Shown: positions 36,379-49,111, numbered from the stretch's first letter. The stretch: 64,000 nucleotides of DNA from Iris pallida (GCA_029216955.1 JANAVB010031417.1:24472331-24536330), one strand, 5' to 3'. A program made the numbers and translations. Notes: generated from the sequence alone by a model not told the origin.

Positions 36379-37186
36379 TGTTGGGGCATTTGTATTCTTG
36401 ACATGTAGAGAACTTGTTCTTGTTCTCTACATGCTTAGTGAAGTTTTAGTCCCACATCGAAAATGCACCATGTGGTATCTCAACATATATAGGCTTCTAT
36501 GTATTGTTGGGATGTGCACATGGGTGGTGACCCAAAGGTGGGAACCATGTGGGTGATTTTACTAAGAGGTAAGAATAATGCTCCATGGTAAGCTTCTAGC
36601 TTTTTGCTCTTGGAAAATTTATTTCCATGAGAGCTAAGCCCCATAGGGGCTTAGCGACTCGGACTCGGGCTCGAACTCAAGGGCTCATGAGGCGTTTTGT
36701 TGGCGCACTTTGCACTTAGCATCGTCGCTAGGCGCATAGTGCGCTTAAGTTGCGCTCGTTGCACGAGCCACTTGCACGGCCACGTTACGCGAGTGGCGCA
36801 ACTTGCGGCAGAACGTGTCTTGGAATGTTCTGAGCGGTTGCTCCATGTTCGGGGTAGTTATTACCACGTTCCTAACATTGTGCTAACCGGACAGTTGTTG
36901 CAGGGGACTATATAAGGTCTCCTCCTTCTCTCTCACAGTAAGGGACTAATACACAGGTAGTAGACAGAAAGTTTATAAGTGTTTAGAAGCTGTGAGAGAA
37001 AAGAGAGGTATTGTACCAGCGTTGAGTTTTGCACGGGAGTTCGTGTTCATCCGAGGAGTCAGAAGAGCAAGAGTGTTCCAAGTTCTCCAACGAACTTGCT
37101 GGATCCTGGAAGCTATTCGTGTGGGACGAATACAGCTTTGAGCAACGGTGATCATTCACCCCAGCAGGAGTTTTTTCATCTTTCGT

Positions 37187-37386
37187 CTGTCACCTTCTTC
37201 GTTTATCAGAATTCTATTAGCGCACCTTCGGTGAAGTGTTTGCGTTGGTAGAAATCTGTGCACCTTCTATGAAGTATTGCATTCGCCTGTCATCTTCTTC
37301 GTTTATCAGAATTCTATTAGCGCACCTTCGGTGAAGTGTTTGCGTTGGTAGAAATCTGTGCACCTTCTGTGAAGTATTGCATTAGT
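37187..37386 (+). repeat. 100-bp tandem duplication in the copia leader
   Basis: CTTCGTTTATCAGAATTC and GCGCACCTTCGGTGAAGTG recur at a 100-bp spacing (37187 and 37287 starts), with very few differences. Confidence 0.85.
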
Positions 37387-37519
37387 GGAATTTCTGTTAC
37401 GTACCTTCTGTGAAGTGTTACGTAATAACGATTGTTTTTATAATTGTTATGAATTCTCAGTTTTCTATCGAAAAATTATGCCCCGGCACTAACAATCTCA
37501 AAGCTTTAAAGCTACGATA

Positions 37520-38239
37520 GAAAATGTTAATGTTTCACTCTTCAATTCTGACTTTTGTAAGTTAGAAAAGTTTGATGGAGAACATTACCAAGTCTGGAAG
37601 AGAAAGGTTTATCTCACCCTTCAACTCAAAGACGTAGATCACGTGCTTCTGGAGGAAGAACCTACTGTTCCAGATGTTGGGTCTGCTGCCGCAATCACCG
37701 CGGCTACTAAACTTCAAGCAAAATGGAGAAGAAAAATAGTATTTGCAGGCTGCTTATCCTGAATGCTATGGAAGATTCCCTTGCAGAATCCTATTCTAAG
37801 AAGACTATCGCTAGAGACATATGGGAGTCTCTAAAAAAACTCTACGAAGAAGACAAGAACCGCAGTAAAATCTTTGTGGTTGAAAGATATCACAAGTGGT
37901 TCTTTGAGGACGAAAAGTCTATGCTGCCGCAGGTGAAGGAGTTCCTGAAACTGCGACAGAAGCTGGAAGACGAGGCGATGCCCCTCCCCGACAAGTTTGT
38001 TGTTGGAGGGATTGTCTCAAATCTCCCCGCTGGGTGGAGCAAGTTCTATGCAAACATGCATAGGAAGAATCTGGAGATCACCCTTGAAGATCTCCTGCAT
38101 GAAATCTATGTTGAGGAACAGATGCGGGTTCAACTGAAGGTGGACGCACTGTCCAAGCAATTGGCTAACGCCAATCTGGTGCATTCAAGAGAACCAAGGG
38201 GAAAGCATGCGGCTTTCCAAAGCAAGAAGAAGGACCTTG
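37520..38239 (+). pseudogene. gag: Copia gag, frameshifted and truncated
   Basis: KLEKFDGEHYQVWKRKVYL is read in one frame up to about 37720. The rest (ICRLLILNAMEDSLAESY, IWESLKKLYEEDKN, IVSNLPAGWSKFY) is in the next frame from 37723. Loss of one A in an A run near 37730 would explain the shift. This is the UBN2/DUF4219 type of gag of plant copia elements. Neither zinc knuckle nor pol is present, because element A is inserted right after KKKDL. Confidence 0.8.
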
Positions 38240-39907
38240 TGTAGTGCCCCATCCCTACATCGTGCCCCGTACTCTGTCCACGGGGTGCGCGAGAAAGAAA
38301 CACTGTCGCTATCGATTCGGGCGGGACCGATAGGTCGGGATCGACCGAGTCGATCGAACGGGAACGGTTAAATTAAGATCCATTCCTTGTTATGGAATGT
38401 CTTCTTCGGAATCAAGTCCCATATTCAGCAGGTTGCGCCTCGAGGATTGGCTCTGCGGCTGAGTCGGGAGAGACCTCCCGTTCCTCTGGTTTTCATGCCG
38501 CACTTGATTTGCTTTGGCTTTGGTTTTCGTGAATGCGTTTTCGTGAATATTTTCGATGGGTTTTCGTGATGCATTTTCGAGCTTCGCATTCATATCGAAT
38601 ATTCTTGAATTATACAGTGTTCTAATCAGTTGCTTATGCGATTGCAGGTGATCGCGTAGGCGACGTCGGCGCAGCCAACCGGTCGTTCGCTTGAAGCAAG
38701 GCTAAGGCGAGTGGCTGACCTCCTTCGTCCCGTCCCTCTACTTCAAAACTCAATATATGAAGTAAAATAAATGCTTGTCATAATAGTATAGAATCAATGA
38801 AATCGTGGCATGATACTTCACAAAATACTTGTTAACGAACTGCCGATTTTGGAAATGGAAAACATGCTTCCCTACGCAATTATACTTGGTCTATGCCAAA
38901 CCAAGGAATGAATCAATTAATGCTTATTGCAACGATACGGATAAATAAGTAAATCAACTAAGTTCCAAAGGAAACAGTCATTGGACAACTTGTCGACAAG
39001 GTGTAGTTTTCTCGAACGGTTACCTAGGCCAAGGGACCGATTCGGCCCGGGAGAAATGAGTGTATAGCAAGCGCCAGCCCTTCATCGGCGCGAGTTATGC
39101 GGGAACTTTCGCACAGGGCTCGCTACCCGACGCGAAAGGGTCGCCGTCTAACTCAGCTATATGTCCGCGATGGCTTGAAATTGCCAGTGGCCTTCACACC
39201 CTTTTTACTGCTTAACAAATGCACAGGGCACGGGATGATTTTGATAAGTTGCTCAATGTTATACAATTTCATATGCTTGCCTCAAAACATGTTAACATGA
39301 AAATCGAACAGGATGGTTAGAAAGATCATTAAAATAGCTAGCTAACATGTTTACGAAACTTCTTGAATCAAATGCAGAGCTTAGATTTTAATTAGCCATT
39401 CGCCAGTACATGTGTTTTGTGCTGATCCTCGCTCCTTGCAGGTCCTGCGAACCAGGAAGGACGCGCCAACTAGCTCGACGACGTTCGTGACTTTTGAAGC
39501 TTCGGCCGTACGTCGAAAACTCTCTCTCTGCGACTCCCCTTTTGAAGGCTCTCGACAGTCCAAGGAAGATGACTCGGCGTCCCTCCCATCCAGGTCAATG
39601 GAGTACTGGTGTATATTGAGGGATATGTGCAATGTATGGAACGGTTATCTCATCGGCACTCTTTTGTAATCGAGTCATGTTGTAGCCCGTGCGGCAATGA
39701 GTCTTGTATCGGAGTCTGTAAAAGATGTTCATTATCAATAAAGATCAAGTTTTCTTTACTTATTGTGTGTATCAATTTGTCTGCGTACTCTCTTAGATCT
39801 CGTGTCTCGGATTACCTTATGACTAGGTCTTGTGCGATCGCAAATTAGGCTCGCACGGCATCACGCCCGGGGGACGACTATCGATTCGACGGAATCGGGG
39901 CGTGACA
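38240..39907 (+). repeat. 5' LTR of gypsy element A
   Basis: Starts TGTAGTGCCCC and ends GGGGCGTGACA (1668 bp), followed by TAA and TGGTATCAGAGC (39911-39922, initiator tRNA-Met site). It shares CTCGAACGGTTAC-type words with the LTR of element B. Confidence 0.85.
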
Positions 39908-40148
39908 TAATGGTATCAGAGCACGACTTTACGTCCTTGGCCTCCAGTGTCGAGTTCTAGTCTCCAACCGTTGACCTCGTGTCGATGAGAAGAGTTGTTC
40001 CATACGCTGAACCCATGACATTTTCTGAGACTAACGAGAGTTGCCTTTCCTTTTTCCTGCAGTTACGGGAGCTCAGACGGAAGACGAGACGAGCGCTTCC
40101 AGCGGCTCGAGTGCTTCTAGACCCGAGCATTCCGTCAACCCAACGGGA

Positions 40149-41243
40149 ATGACGCCTACTGTAGCCGGAACTTCCGGCGACCCGATGCAACATATGCTGC
40201 AGATGCTTGAAATGTAGCAACGTCAAAACGAGCTCCATCGTCAGCAAGCGGAGGCTCGTCAGACTCAATTTGAGAATCGGTTCGAGACTCAATTCAAGCT
40301 GCAGCAGCAGCAGCTGAATACCCTCCAGCAGATCGTACAGTCTGTCGTCGGCAACAACAATAACTCAACGATGACACCTGCCGTGACCCAGCCTGTGGTT
40401 CAATCTAACGAAGCTGAACTAGAGGCGCCCGTGCTCTCAACTGTGGCACCGAGAAGTTCTAACTTCGACGTGTCAAAATTCACTAAAAGCTGCCGTACTT
40501 CCTTCAACGGTACAGAAGATCCCTCGGTGGCGATCGACTGGCTGGAGGAGCTGGAAGATAAGTTCGAGCTCCTGGGTGTCGAGGACTCAAAGAAAGTCGC
40601 ATGTGCTCAACTTCTACTTCGAATGAACGCGCACGATTGGTGGGCTGTGCAGAAGCGGGCAATTCGACGTGAAGACGAGACGGCGGTGATCTCATGGGCG
40701 ACATTCAAAAAGGCGTTCGAGACTGAATATCTTTCTGCAGCCGTGCGACAGGAAAAAGAAGATGAGTTTATGCAGTTAAGGCAAGGCAATATGACTGTAC
40801 GATAATATGCGGCCAAATTCAACAAACTGGCCAAGTTTGCTGGGGACTTCCTACCTACTACTACAAGTCGAGCTCGACGATTTGAAGTGGGTCTACGTTC
40901 CACTATCCGCGCTCACGTTTTGGTGGGTAAATACCAAACTGTGGGCGAGGCACTCAACCACGCCATCCGTCTGGAGTCCGAGTATCCTCCTACTACTACC
41001 GGCGCTGTTTACTTTAATAACAAATGCCATAGTAATGCGGGAGGCAACAACGCACTCAAGCGTCAAAACTGCCGCAACGGAGGCGGCAACCAGACGAAGG
41101 ATCGAGTGGTCTGCACTTTCTGTGCCAAGGAGGGGCACTTGATCAGCGAGTGCCGATTGAAGAGCGGTGCGTGCCTCGCGTGCGGTCGAACCGACCATAT
41201 CGTAAGCAACTGTCCGGTGAAGTCAAACCAGCGCCGTCAATAA
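40149..41243 (+). pseudogene. gag: Gypsy gag of element A
   Basis: One frame from ATG at 40149 is broken by TAG at 40215 and TAA at 40803 and ends with TAA at 41241. The capsid part has WLEELEDKFELL and LLRMNAHDWW. Two CCHC knuckles, CTFCAKEGHLISEC and CLACGRTDHIVSNC, lie near the end and are intact. Confidence 0.85.
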
Positions 41244-41387
41244 TACCATCAGAACCGAGGCCAAGCACCTCGGGCTCCCCCGACCGCACAACAAAATGGC
41301 CAAGACCATTGCCCTAATGCTCAGGGCCGCGTCTATGCCATGACTCGCGATGAGGCATTCGCATCCGATACAGTCGTGACAGGTATA

Positions 41388-42114
41388 CTGTAATTCAATA
41401 ATAAACCTGCTCGTGTATTGTTTGATTCAGGTACCACGCATAGTTTTATATCGGCGAACTTTGCCGCCGAGCACAAATTCTTCTTGACCCCACTGGGTCT
41501 CGATCTCTCTATTAACGTACCGTCGGGCATGCCACTACTTGCAAATTTAGTCTGCGAAGATGGAATCATCTGTATAGGTGATCAAAAGGTGAGTCTCGAT
41601 GCGATAGTTCTAAATATTAAGGACTACGATATCATTCTGGGGATGGATTGGCTCGGTCGTACAACGCAACCATAGACTGCGCTGAAAAGAAGGTCACATT
41701 CTGCATACCTGGAGTGCCTGAATTCTGCTACTCGTGTGGTGAGGCGTCGCCGACCTGTATGGTGATCTCCGCAATATCTGCTCGACGGATGCTGCATTCC
41801 GGGTGCGAAGGCTATCTAGCTTCCGTTCGAGATATGCGACAGGATGGTGCAAACGCGGGTCAGACCGACGTTGTGGCAGAATTCTCCGATGTGTTCCCGG
41901 ATGAGCTGCCCGGCATGCCGCCCGATCGAGAGATTGAGTTCACTATCGATACCTTCCCCGACACTCGACCGATCTCGAAGACCCCATACAGAATGGCCCC
42001 TTACAGGAATTGCTCGACAAGGGATTCATTCGACCCAGCGTCTCGCCGTGGGGAGCGCCCGTGCTGTTTGTCAAGAAGAAGGATGGCTCTATGCGTCTTT
42101 GTATCGACTATCGC
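41388..42114 (+). pseudogene. pol: Gypsy pol of element A (protease and start of RT)
   Basis: The protease has VLFDSGTTHSFIS and ILGMDWLGR. It ends at 41675 in its frame and continues shifted from 41648 with FSDVFPDELPGMPP and [11 protein letters not shown] second shift near 42003 is needed to read the KKKDG and LCIDYR part of RT. Cut by element B. Confidence 0.85.
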
Positions 42115-44222
42115 TGTAATGCCCCGCTCCGTACGGTACATTATGATGAGTCGTTGACTCGAAGAGTTGCGTTAACCCGATGAAGTATCGATGCGAATCG
42201 ATGCGAGAGTTACGTTGGCCAAAGGTAAGCTTTGAGTCGGTTGGAATCTATGAATCGAATCGATGCAAAGGATAAGTTCCGTTGAGCAAGTGCTAATGTT
42301 GGTTGATCTGGTGTGCAGGCTATGCCTTTATGCTGGATTATGGATCGTGGTATGGGCACGATAGGCCAAATCAACCGAGTAGTTCAAAGGAATGGCTAAG
42401 TCCGGGAGTTAGCTATGCGATCGAGTTATGGAAGCGAGATGCTTCAATCGGCGAGGCGGCAAGGCGTATCGGCTTAAGGTGGGCGGGTTCTTGACTCTCT
42501 CTTCCTATTCCTTCACGTCTAATAAGAGATATCATTGTATGCGTAATATGTTATCAAGTTAGAAAGCGCGATTCGACGACGAAAGGTCTAAGTATGTGTC
42601 GAACACTAAGATAGAACATTGAACAATCGAACAATTGAAGTAACGTGCATCAAGTGTACGAGTCGCGGTAGGGCAATGATGGTAGAACATTGAAAGATGA
42701 TATTGAGATGTGCATCACATGTACGCCTCCGAGAACATTGAACACTAGGCATAGAACATTGACTATGGCGTTAAGCGTGCCCTCGTGCACGGAAACTATG
42801 AAATGACTAAGTAAATACGGAAGTAGACTATGCGAATAACATTATGAACGGGACGCGTGAATATAAGCACGAGAAGTCTAAGCCGTTGGGCGTCGTGCAT
42901 CAATATGGATGTGTTGGGACATAACGCCGACGGAGCTCCCCATATGAATGGTGGATTATGTTTATGAGTTACGAATATGTTTATGGCACGAGAAACCGTT
43001 TATGAAACGAGACTATATTTATGGAACACGAGATGGATTGGAATGTATGACTTGTATGCTATGGTGCGTATTGCATGGTTAATGGACTCGGATGGCCCGT
43101 GCACGGGTACGGCTTCCCTCGAACGGTTACGCCGGGGCGCCGGGACCGTTCGGCCTAGGAGGGAATTATGTGTGGTATTTATGGTGCACAAGATTCGGAC
43201 GGATTACGACCGTCCAGTGCTGTGATAAGCTATGATATCCGTAAGTTTGGGATCCTTCGGATACTGGGCTAGCAACCCGTATCGAAGCGATTGTAGGCTT
43301 ACACATAAGAGATGTCAAGTCCATTACGGTGCGAAATACCGTGACCTTCATATAGATAGGGCCGGTGGGCTGAGATGAGAGCTGGGTGCAGGCGCAGGGC
43401 CTGCTATCCATTATGCATATATTTACGTTTATGATTGGCTGGTTGCACGAACCGATTATGTTTGCTTATGTTAAGTTCTAACCACTGCAGGCTAAGGAAA
43501 ATGGGACGGGATGAGCACGAACACTATGTTTACGTTCATATTATGGCTAACTGTATCTGCTGCAGAAACACGACATGGGACACATTTATGATAATGTGCT
43601 ATGTTTAAGTATTGCTATGAAACTGATCCTAAGGCTAAGTAGAAAAATCACAAATAATGATGCATGTTCCACTAAATAATTTAGTGTTTGGTTTGGGTGC
43701 GAGCAGATCTTGATCAGTGCGAAGCGAGGATGAAAGCACTAATCCCCCACTAGTTTATGTGCAGGCTCAGGTTATGATCGGCTCAGGGCAGGGCTTGGCT
43801 TGGACGTGCCGAGGAATGGAGTCCTTGGCGTTCAAGAGAAGCTTCCGCATATGCGTTCGGGCTTGCGACATGGAGATGTTCGGCCGAAGACAACTTGGTG
43901 GCTATAAAGAGGCATGATGTATGGAACAATGTAATCCTTTGTAAGCTAAGAGAGATCATGAGCGTTGTAGCCAATTGGCATTTTATGTTGGGCTATTCAG
44001 AGCCTTTGTAACCTTCAGTTCATAATCAATAAAAGAGATTCTTATGTTATTCTTGTTTTCTTTCGCTGCTTATGTTATGAATTTGAGATAATCCCTATGT
44101 GAATCGTTATCTTGCCTTGCACGAGCGCAACTCCAGGCTCGTGCGACATCACACCCCAGCGAGGATGATGATTCGGGTAAAATCTAGCGAGGACGAGCGA
44201 TTTCCCGGATCGGGGCGTGACA
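42115..44222 (+). repeat. 5' LTR of gypsy element B
   Basis: Starts TGTAATGCCCC and ends GGGGCGTGACA (2108 bp). TGGTATCAGAGC (44226-44237) follows as primer binding site. No genes are seen within it. Confidence 0.85.
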
Positions 44223-44445
44223 AGTTGGTATCAGAGCGGTTCCATCCTTTGGACTGTGCATGAATCTTTTGACCCTCAGTTGCTTCGTTATCGAATTCAG
44301 TTGACTCTAAGTTGTTTCCGCAACCGCATGGCTCATGGATCTGCTCGACGCTACATTGGATGTTCCATACAATAAGTCTATATTAAGTGCGTACATCTGC
44401 CACAAGTATGTCGTGACTATCACGCTATCTCCAGGTGCCAGCATT

Positions 44446-44820
44446 GGTTGCACGTAGTGCAACGAGTTATGGAACGTTGGTTGCATGCAGTACAACGAGT
44501 TATGGAGTGTTGGTTGCACGAAGTGCAATGGATTACGAGATTATGGTTTCCCGAAGTGTAAGAAAGTTATGAGTCATTGATTGCACGAAGTGCAACGGAT
44601 CGACATGTGAGACGATGTGTATTATGTGGCTACGTGAATGGTTATGTGTTGTTGGTTGCACGGAGTGCAGCAAGTCGTGAATCGTTCGTTGCATCAGCGC
44701 AACGAGTCGGTATGGTATGATACGTGTTGTATGGCTATGCGGATGGATAGCGATATGTTGCACGAGATTGAGAAATAATCTTAAGTATCGAGAGTAAATT
44801 GTTGCACGAGTTGCAACGAG
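44446..44820 (+). repeat. Hairpin-forming repeats TTGCACGAAGTGCAA
   Basis: Units of about 34 bp near the start of the B leader carry TTGCAC-GAA-GTGCAA or close variants (near 44449, 44482, 44514, 44581, 44656, 44802). Each is an inverted repeat with a 3-base loop. Later copies are spaced irregularly. Confidence 0.7.
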
Positions 44821-45603
44821 CAAGATTGGAAGATCGTGGATACGATTTGAACGAGTCGAGTTGAGTAGGCGAACATGTATGTTGGTCGAATATCGCGTTG
44901 AGCTTTGAATAAGCGAAAGTTGCGGGTGTGATCGATACGATCGCCATGGTACGGTTAGATAGAATGTATGCCAAACTTGAGCTAACGCTAGAGCTGGGAT
45001 CGGAAGGATCGCCATACGGGATAGTTGATTGGGGGATAGATGTCGGACCTATACGGAATGTAAAGTCGAGTAATGACTCGATTTCGAGTGGTATATGCAA
45101 TACCACTTGTGCGAGCAAGTGTAGCGAAGTATTGTATCGATAACGATAGGCTCGATCCTGAGTGGTATATGGAATACCACTTAACGATAGCGATGTTAAG
45201 CTGGTCGGTGACTTGCGATAGGTTACGTCGAGACGATTGTATTGTTACGATGTATTTGTCCTCAACGGACGGAGTAGTATCGAGACTTGAGTGGGAATGA
45301 CTTGATAGAAGTCGATACAAGTATGCCTTGATGAATTGAGTTGAATGATTATGTGCGAAGTCATACCTATGGAGGATACGTCGAACGAGGATTCGTTAAG
45401 TGTAAGTCAAACGATAGGCTGAGCATAGCGAAGGAATGTTACGTTGAAGAAATGGTCGACCCGGTTGAAATTATGTTGAGATAGTACGAAGACTTGTACG
45501 GAACGAGTTGAGTAGGTACGAAGAAATTGTACGAACAAAATTGGGTTAGTACGATAAGTCGGTAGCACGATTTGAAAGTACGAGTTAAGGATATGAGAAT
45601 GGA

Positions 45604-46082
45604 CACTACCAAAATAAGTCATATCAGCGACGTATTTAGCGACTCCGTGAAATTTTGTCGCTAATTTTTAGGGTTTTAGCGACGTTAATAAAAGACGTCG
45701 CTGTTTGTCGCCAACAGCGACTAATAGCGACGTCTAGCGGCTACATTTTGTTAAATGGGGTAGTGCGTCACAAGTTCGTCGGTACCCGTCGCTGATATAG
45801 CGACATGTAGTGACGCATTTTAAGTTGCGTCGCCGTTTATTATATATCAGCGACGTTTAGCGACGTCCTATAAGGACGTCGCTAATTGTTTCATATAGCC
45901 AGCGAGGGTTTCCTTTTCGATCATTCATAATTTCCCTCCCCCAATTTTGGATGCGCTCCTCCTCCGCGACGCTCCTCCGGCGATTTTCCTCCTCCGGCCT
46001 CCTCATCCGCGGCGCTCCTCCAGCGATCTTCCTCCTCCGGCCTCCTCCTTCTCCTCCTCCTCCTTCCTCAGGTAGCTCCTCC
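45604..46082 (+). mobile_element. 5' end of a CACTA (En/Spm-type) transposon
   Basis: Starts CACTACCAAAATAAGTC and is followed by many direct and inverted TAGCGACGT / ACGTCGCTA subterminal motifs (45630-45890), the pattern expected of CACTA ends. The following CCTCCTCCGG-rich piece may be a captured or leader sequence. Cut off by element C; no TAGTG end is in the window. Confidence 0.75.
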
Positions 46083-46685
46083 TGTAATACCTATAGTTCG
46101 TATTACGTATCTTAGAATACGTGTACATATTTCATCTTGTATTACATATCTCTAGGCTTGGCTCGGTTTAGTTTGGGTTGGCTTGGTTCGGGTTGGGTTG
46201 CTTGGTTCATCATGAACCAAGGAAGAACCCCTACCTACCACCCCCATCATTCTTTATTAACCCATTCCTTCATTCTCTCTCTTCATTATTCTTCTTCTTC
46301 TCCACATTTACTCTTCCACCTACCAGGAAGAGAGAGAGAGAGAGAGAGAGCTTAGGCAAGTGCAAACTTGCTTCATGATGGATCTTAAGTTTTATTGTTC
46401 CATTCTCTTCCTTACTTGATTCTAAGATACTTTATGGCATTTTCCGTTTTTATTGTTATATTTTTGTAGATCTAAGTTTTAAGTTCCTTCTTATTTAGTT
46501 TTCTTGGTTTTGATCTCTAAAAACTTGGTATTTCCAAAAACTAATGGTTCTATGTTGTAGAGAATTCAATTTCCTTCAGTTTTGGCTTTTGTTTTGCTTG
46601 ATTTCGACTCCGGATGAGTAAGTTATGGCCATTACAAGTTTTTGGAACTTTATGGCTGAACTTGCTGTTTGGGGACGATGAAACC

Positions 46686-47109
46686 CATGCGCCAGGAATC
46701 TCATGCGCCCGAGAGGCCATGCGCCGGGAGGCCATGCGCCGATTGTGCAGGAATCCCATGCGCCGATCTGCGCAGGAATCCCATGCGCCGATCTGTGCAG
46801 GAATCCCATGCGCCGATCTGCATGGGAATCCCATGCGCCAATTTGTGCAAGAATCCCATGCGCCGATTGCGCAGGAATCCCATGCGCCGATCTGTACAGG
46901 AATCCCATGCGCCGATTGTGCAGGAATCCCATGCGCCGATTTGTGCAGGAATCCCATGCGCCGATTGCGCAGGAATCCCATGCGCCGATTTGTGCAGGAA
47001 TCCCATGCGCCGATTTGTGCAGGAATTCCATACGCCGATTTGTGCAGGAATCCCATGCGTCGATTACGCAGGAATCCCATGCGCCGATTTGTGCAGGAAT
47101 CCCATGCGC
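46686..47109 (+). repeat. 24/25-bp minisatellite in the C 5' LTR
   Basis: About 17 units of CAGGAATCCCATGCGCCGA plus 5-6 variable bases (TTGTG, TCTGCG, TTTGTG). The alternation of 24 and 25 bp keeps several frames open on both strands, so the long ORFs here are not genes. Confidence 0.95.
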
Positions 47110-47865
47110 TAGAATAGCTCTATTTCGCTGTTTTTGTCTGTTTAAGTTGTTTTGTAGCTAAAATCTTGAAAAACTTAGAACATGAAAGTTGTAGATCTTT
47201 TCCTTGGCTTCAAGAATATGTCACTAGTTATTTTATGCAAGTTTTTCTTATTCATCATAATGTAAGAATAAAACACGATAGTGGCCCGCTGTGACGCACT
47301 CTTGACAAGTAAATTGACATGATATATCTTGACATGCTGTTATGACAGCTAGTCTGACATGACAAATATGAAGGACCTGGACACCGTGGACGATTGTGTT
47401 TGTATAAATAAACTGGTACTATCTTGCATCATGTCTAGGATGGGGGTCCCTGAGTACCACGGTCAGGGATACCTACTGAAATTGACTAACGCTAATTAAC
47501 TAGAATGATTCAGTAGTCATGAAGAGATTCCCAGCTACAGGCAATCCCGTTATCTGGGCGCATTTAGTGCATTTGTAGCCTACCGATGAGTAGGGCACAT
47601 TTCCAGCACACAGTCACGTGTTGTATTCTTCATAAACGTTCGACCTGGATAACCGGATGGTCTGCAGGGCTTATGGCTGTTAGGATAATCTCATTGCATG
47701 TTGTTAGTAACTAGGCCTGTGATAACCCTGGTTAGTTAAAAGTATCAAGCCGTACTCTTGATTGGCCGTGATTGATTGGATGAAGTTTATTCCAGCTTAG
47801 TCTTATCCTGATCCTGTACAAGATTGTAACATGACATGATTTCTTGTATCGATAAATGATGGGAT

Positions 47866-48412
47866 ACCAAGTTCTATTCAGATGAAGGGTTACAACCCCG
47901 GTCCTTGTTTGGTTTAAGGGTTGTAACTTGGCTATCTGAATAGTTCCATGGTTATATTATTATATATCGTCCTGTTTATTGCGCTTACCTTAACAATAAC
48001 GATCGGGGGTCCAGTTCTGTTCAGGCGAAGGGTTACAACCTCGGTCCTTGGTTGGTTTAAGGGTTGTAACCTGGCTCCCGGAGCAGTTCTGTGTCCTCTC
48101 TTCATTTATTGTCTTATTTGCAACCCCTGTCATGCTCGTCATGTTTTATCTTACTTCAATACCATGATTATTTATACTGGCCTTAACCATAAAGATCCGG
48201 GGTCAAGTTCTGTTCAGACGAAGGGTTACAACCCCGGTCCTTGTTTGGTTTAAGGGTTATAACCTGGCTCCCGGAGCAGTTCTGTGTCCTCTCTTTGTTT
48301 ATTGTCTTGTTACCTTATCAATAGTAATTGAGGCGGGTTTCTATTCAGGCGAAGGATTGCAACCCCGGTCCTTGTTTGGTTTAAGGGTTGCAGTCTGGCT
48401 ACTTGAATGGTT
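47866..48412 (+). repeat. Four hairpin-type repeat units in the C 5' LTR
   Basis: Four units start near 47872, 48013, 48206 and 48335, each with GAAGGGTTACAACC, CGGTCCTTGTTTGG and GGGTTGTAACCTGGCT or close variants. Within a unit, GGTTACAACC pairs with GGTTGTAAC and, in the first, CTATTCAGAT with ATCTGAATAG. D's LTR has one such unit (54813-54888). Confidence 0.8.
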
Positions 48413-49094
48413 TCTCTGTGCTCAATATATTATTGTTATCTTAGTTATTATCAGTATCTTTTAATTACCTTTACTATTATTTGTGATATGCTGGTTTTAG
48501 TTCCTAAGTGAAGCCTCCTTTGTGGCACTTGCTCTTTCTGGGGTCTGACCCAGCTGGTTTTGTATGGCCAGATATCGGAGCAGCACCAGAGGATCTACCG
48601 ACCTTCCATCCAGATGGTGACCACCAGGCGTAACCCTGGCAACGAGTGGGTTTCTTTTTGTTCTCCTACTTTATTATAAAATTATTCTTTTGAGGCGTTT
48701 AGCCGACGAGCACGTGTTAGCTCGTATTGCATCCTTATTTACTGTCTGCCTATGGGCTGTAACATGATTGACAGATCCTAGGGTTGATCATGTATGACTG
48801 AAACTCTTGTTAGTCCTGACATTTTGTACGACTAGCTTCATGATCATCCAAATATGTAATACATGGGACGCCTTGCTATTATATATTTGGTGCTCTGACA
48901 TCTTGTATACTGTTACTACTTGCTTGAGATTGAGACAATAGGCTTGTTCATGACCATAGGCGACTGATGGATTGTAGTTAAACCCTCATGTATCTAGACA
49001 GCCGTGACCGTATAGCGAGATAGATTCCATCTCTATATACGTAGCTGGCTATGTCTGCCCCCGCTCTCCAGTATTCTGGTTCTGGGGCGTGACA

Positions 49095-49111
49095 TGGTTT
49101 AAGTGGTGGCC
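49095..49111 (+). other. Primer-binding-site position of element C
   Basis: TGGTTTAAGTGGTGGCC directly follows the LTR instead of TGGTATCAGAGC. The same sequence follows D's LTR on the minus strand at 54126-54110. Confidence 0.5.

Larger units (their letters stand above)
36379..38239 (+). mobile_element. 5' part of a decayed Ty1/copia retrotransposon
   Basis: Begins TGTTGGGGCATTTG with the GTCCCACATCG word often found in copia LTRs and a TATA box (CTATATAAGG near 36908), then runs into a copia-type gag. The LTR end and a standard primer binding site could not be found; ATTATGCCCCGGCACTAAC lies just before gag. It is cut off in gag by gypsy element A at 38240. Confidence 0.6.
38240..42114 (+). 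mobile_element. Gypsy element A (Tekay/Del-like), truncated by element B
   Basis: 5' LTR, primer binding site, gag, protease and the start of RT are present. The sequence breaks off in RT after LCIDYR at 42114, where element B begins. The C-terminal half and 3' LTR are not in the window. At least three stops and two frameshifts mark it as dead. Confidence 0.85.
42115..45603 (+). mobile_element. Gypsy element B, 5' part only
   Basis: LTR 42115-44222 and a leader of about 1.4 kb are present, then a CACTA transposon starts at 45604. No gag or pol of B is in the window. The LTR termini are like those of element A, so it is the same broad lineage. Confidence 0.75.
46083..49094 (+). repeat. 5' LTR of gypsy element C
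   Basis: Starts TGTAATACCTATAG and ends GGGGCGTGACA (3012 bp). The first 550 bp and last part match the 3' LTR and the D LTR. The middle contains a private minisatellite and four hairpin repeat units. The palindrome TTGGTTCATCATGAACCAA lies at 46202-46220. Confidence 0.85.

Noticed and set aside
44533..45320. Overlapping ORFs of 110-160 codons in the leader of element B
   Set aside because: They cross hairpin repeats in non-coding leader, with no gag motif.
46550..47161. Five overlapping ORFs of 100-176 codons on both strands
   Set aside because: All run through the 24/25-bp minisatellite of the C 5' LTR. The repeat period keeps several frames open, and the repetitive products resemble no protein family.
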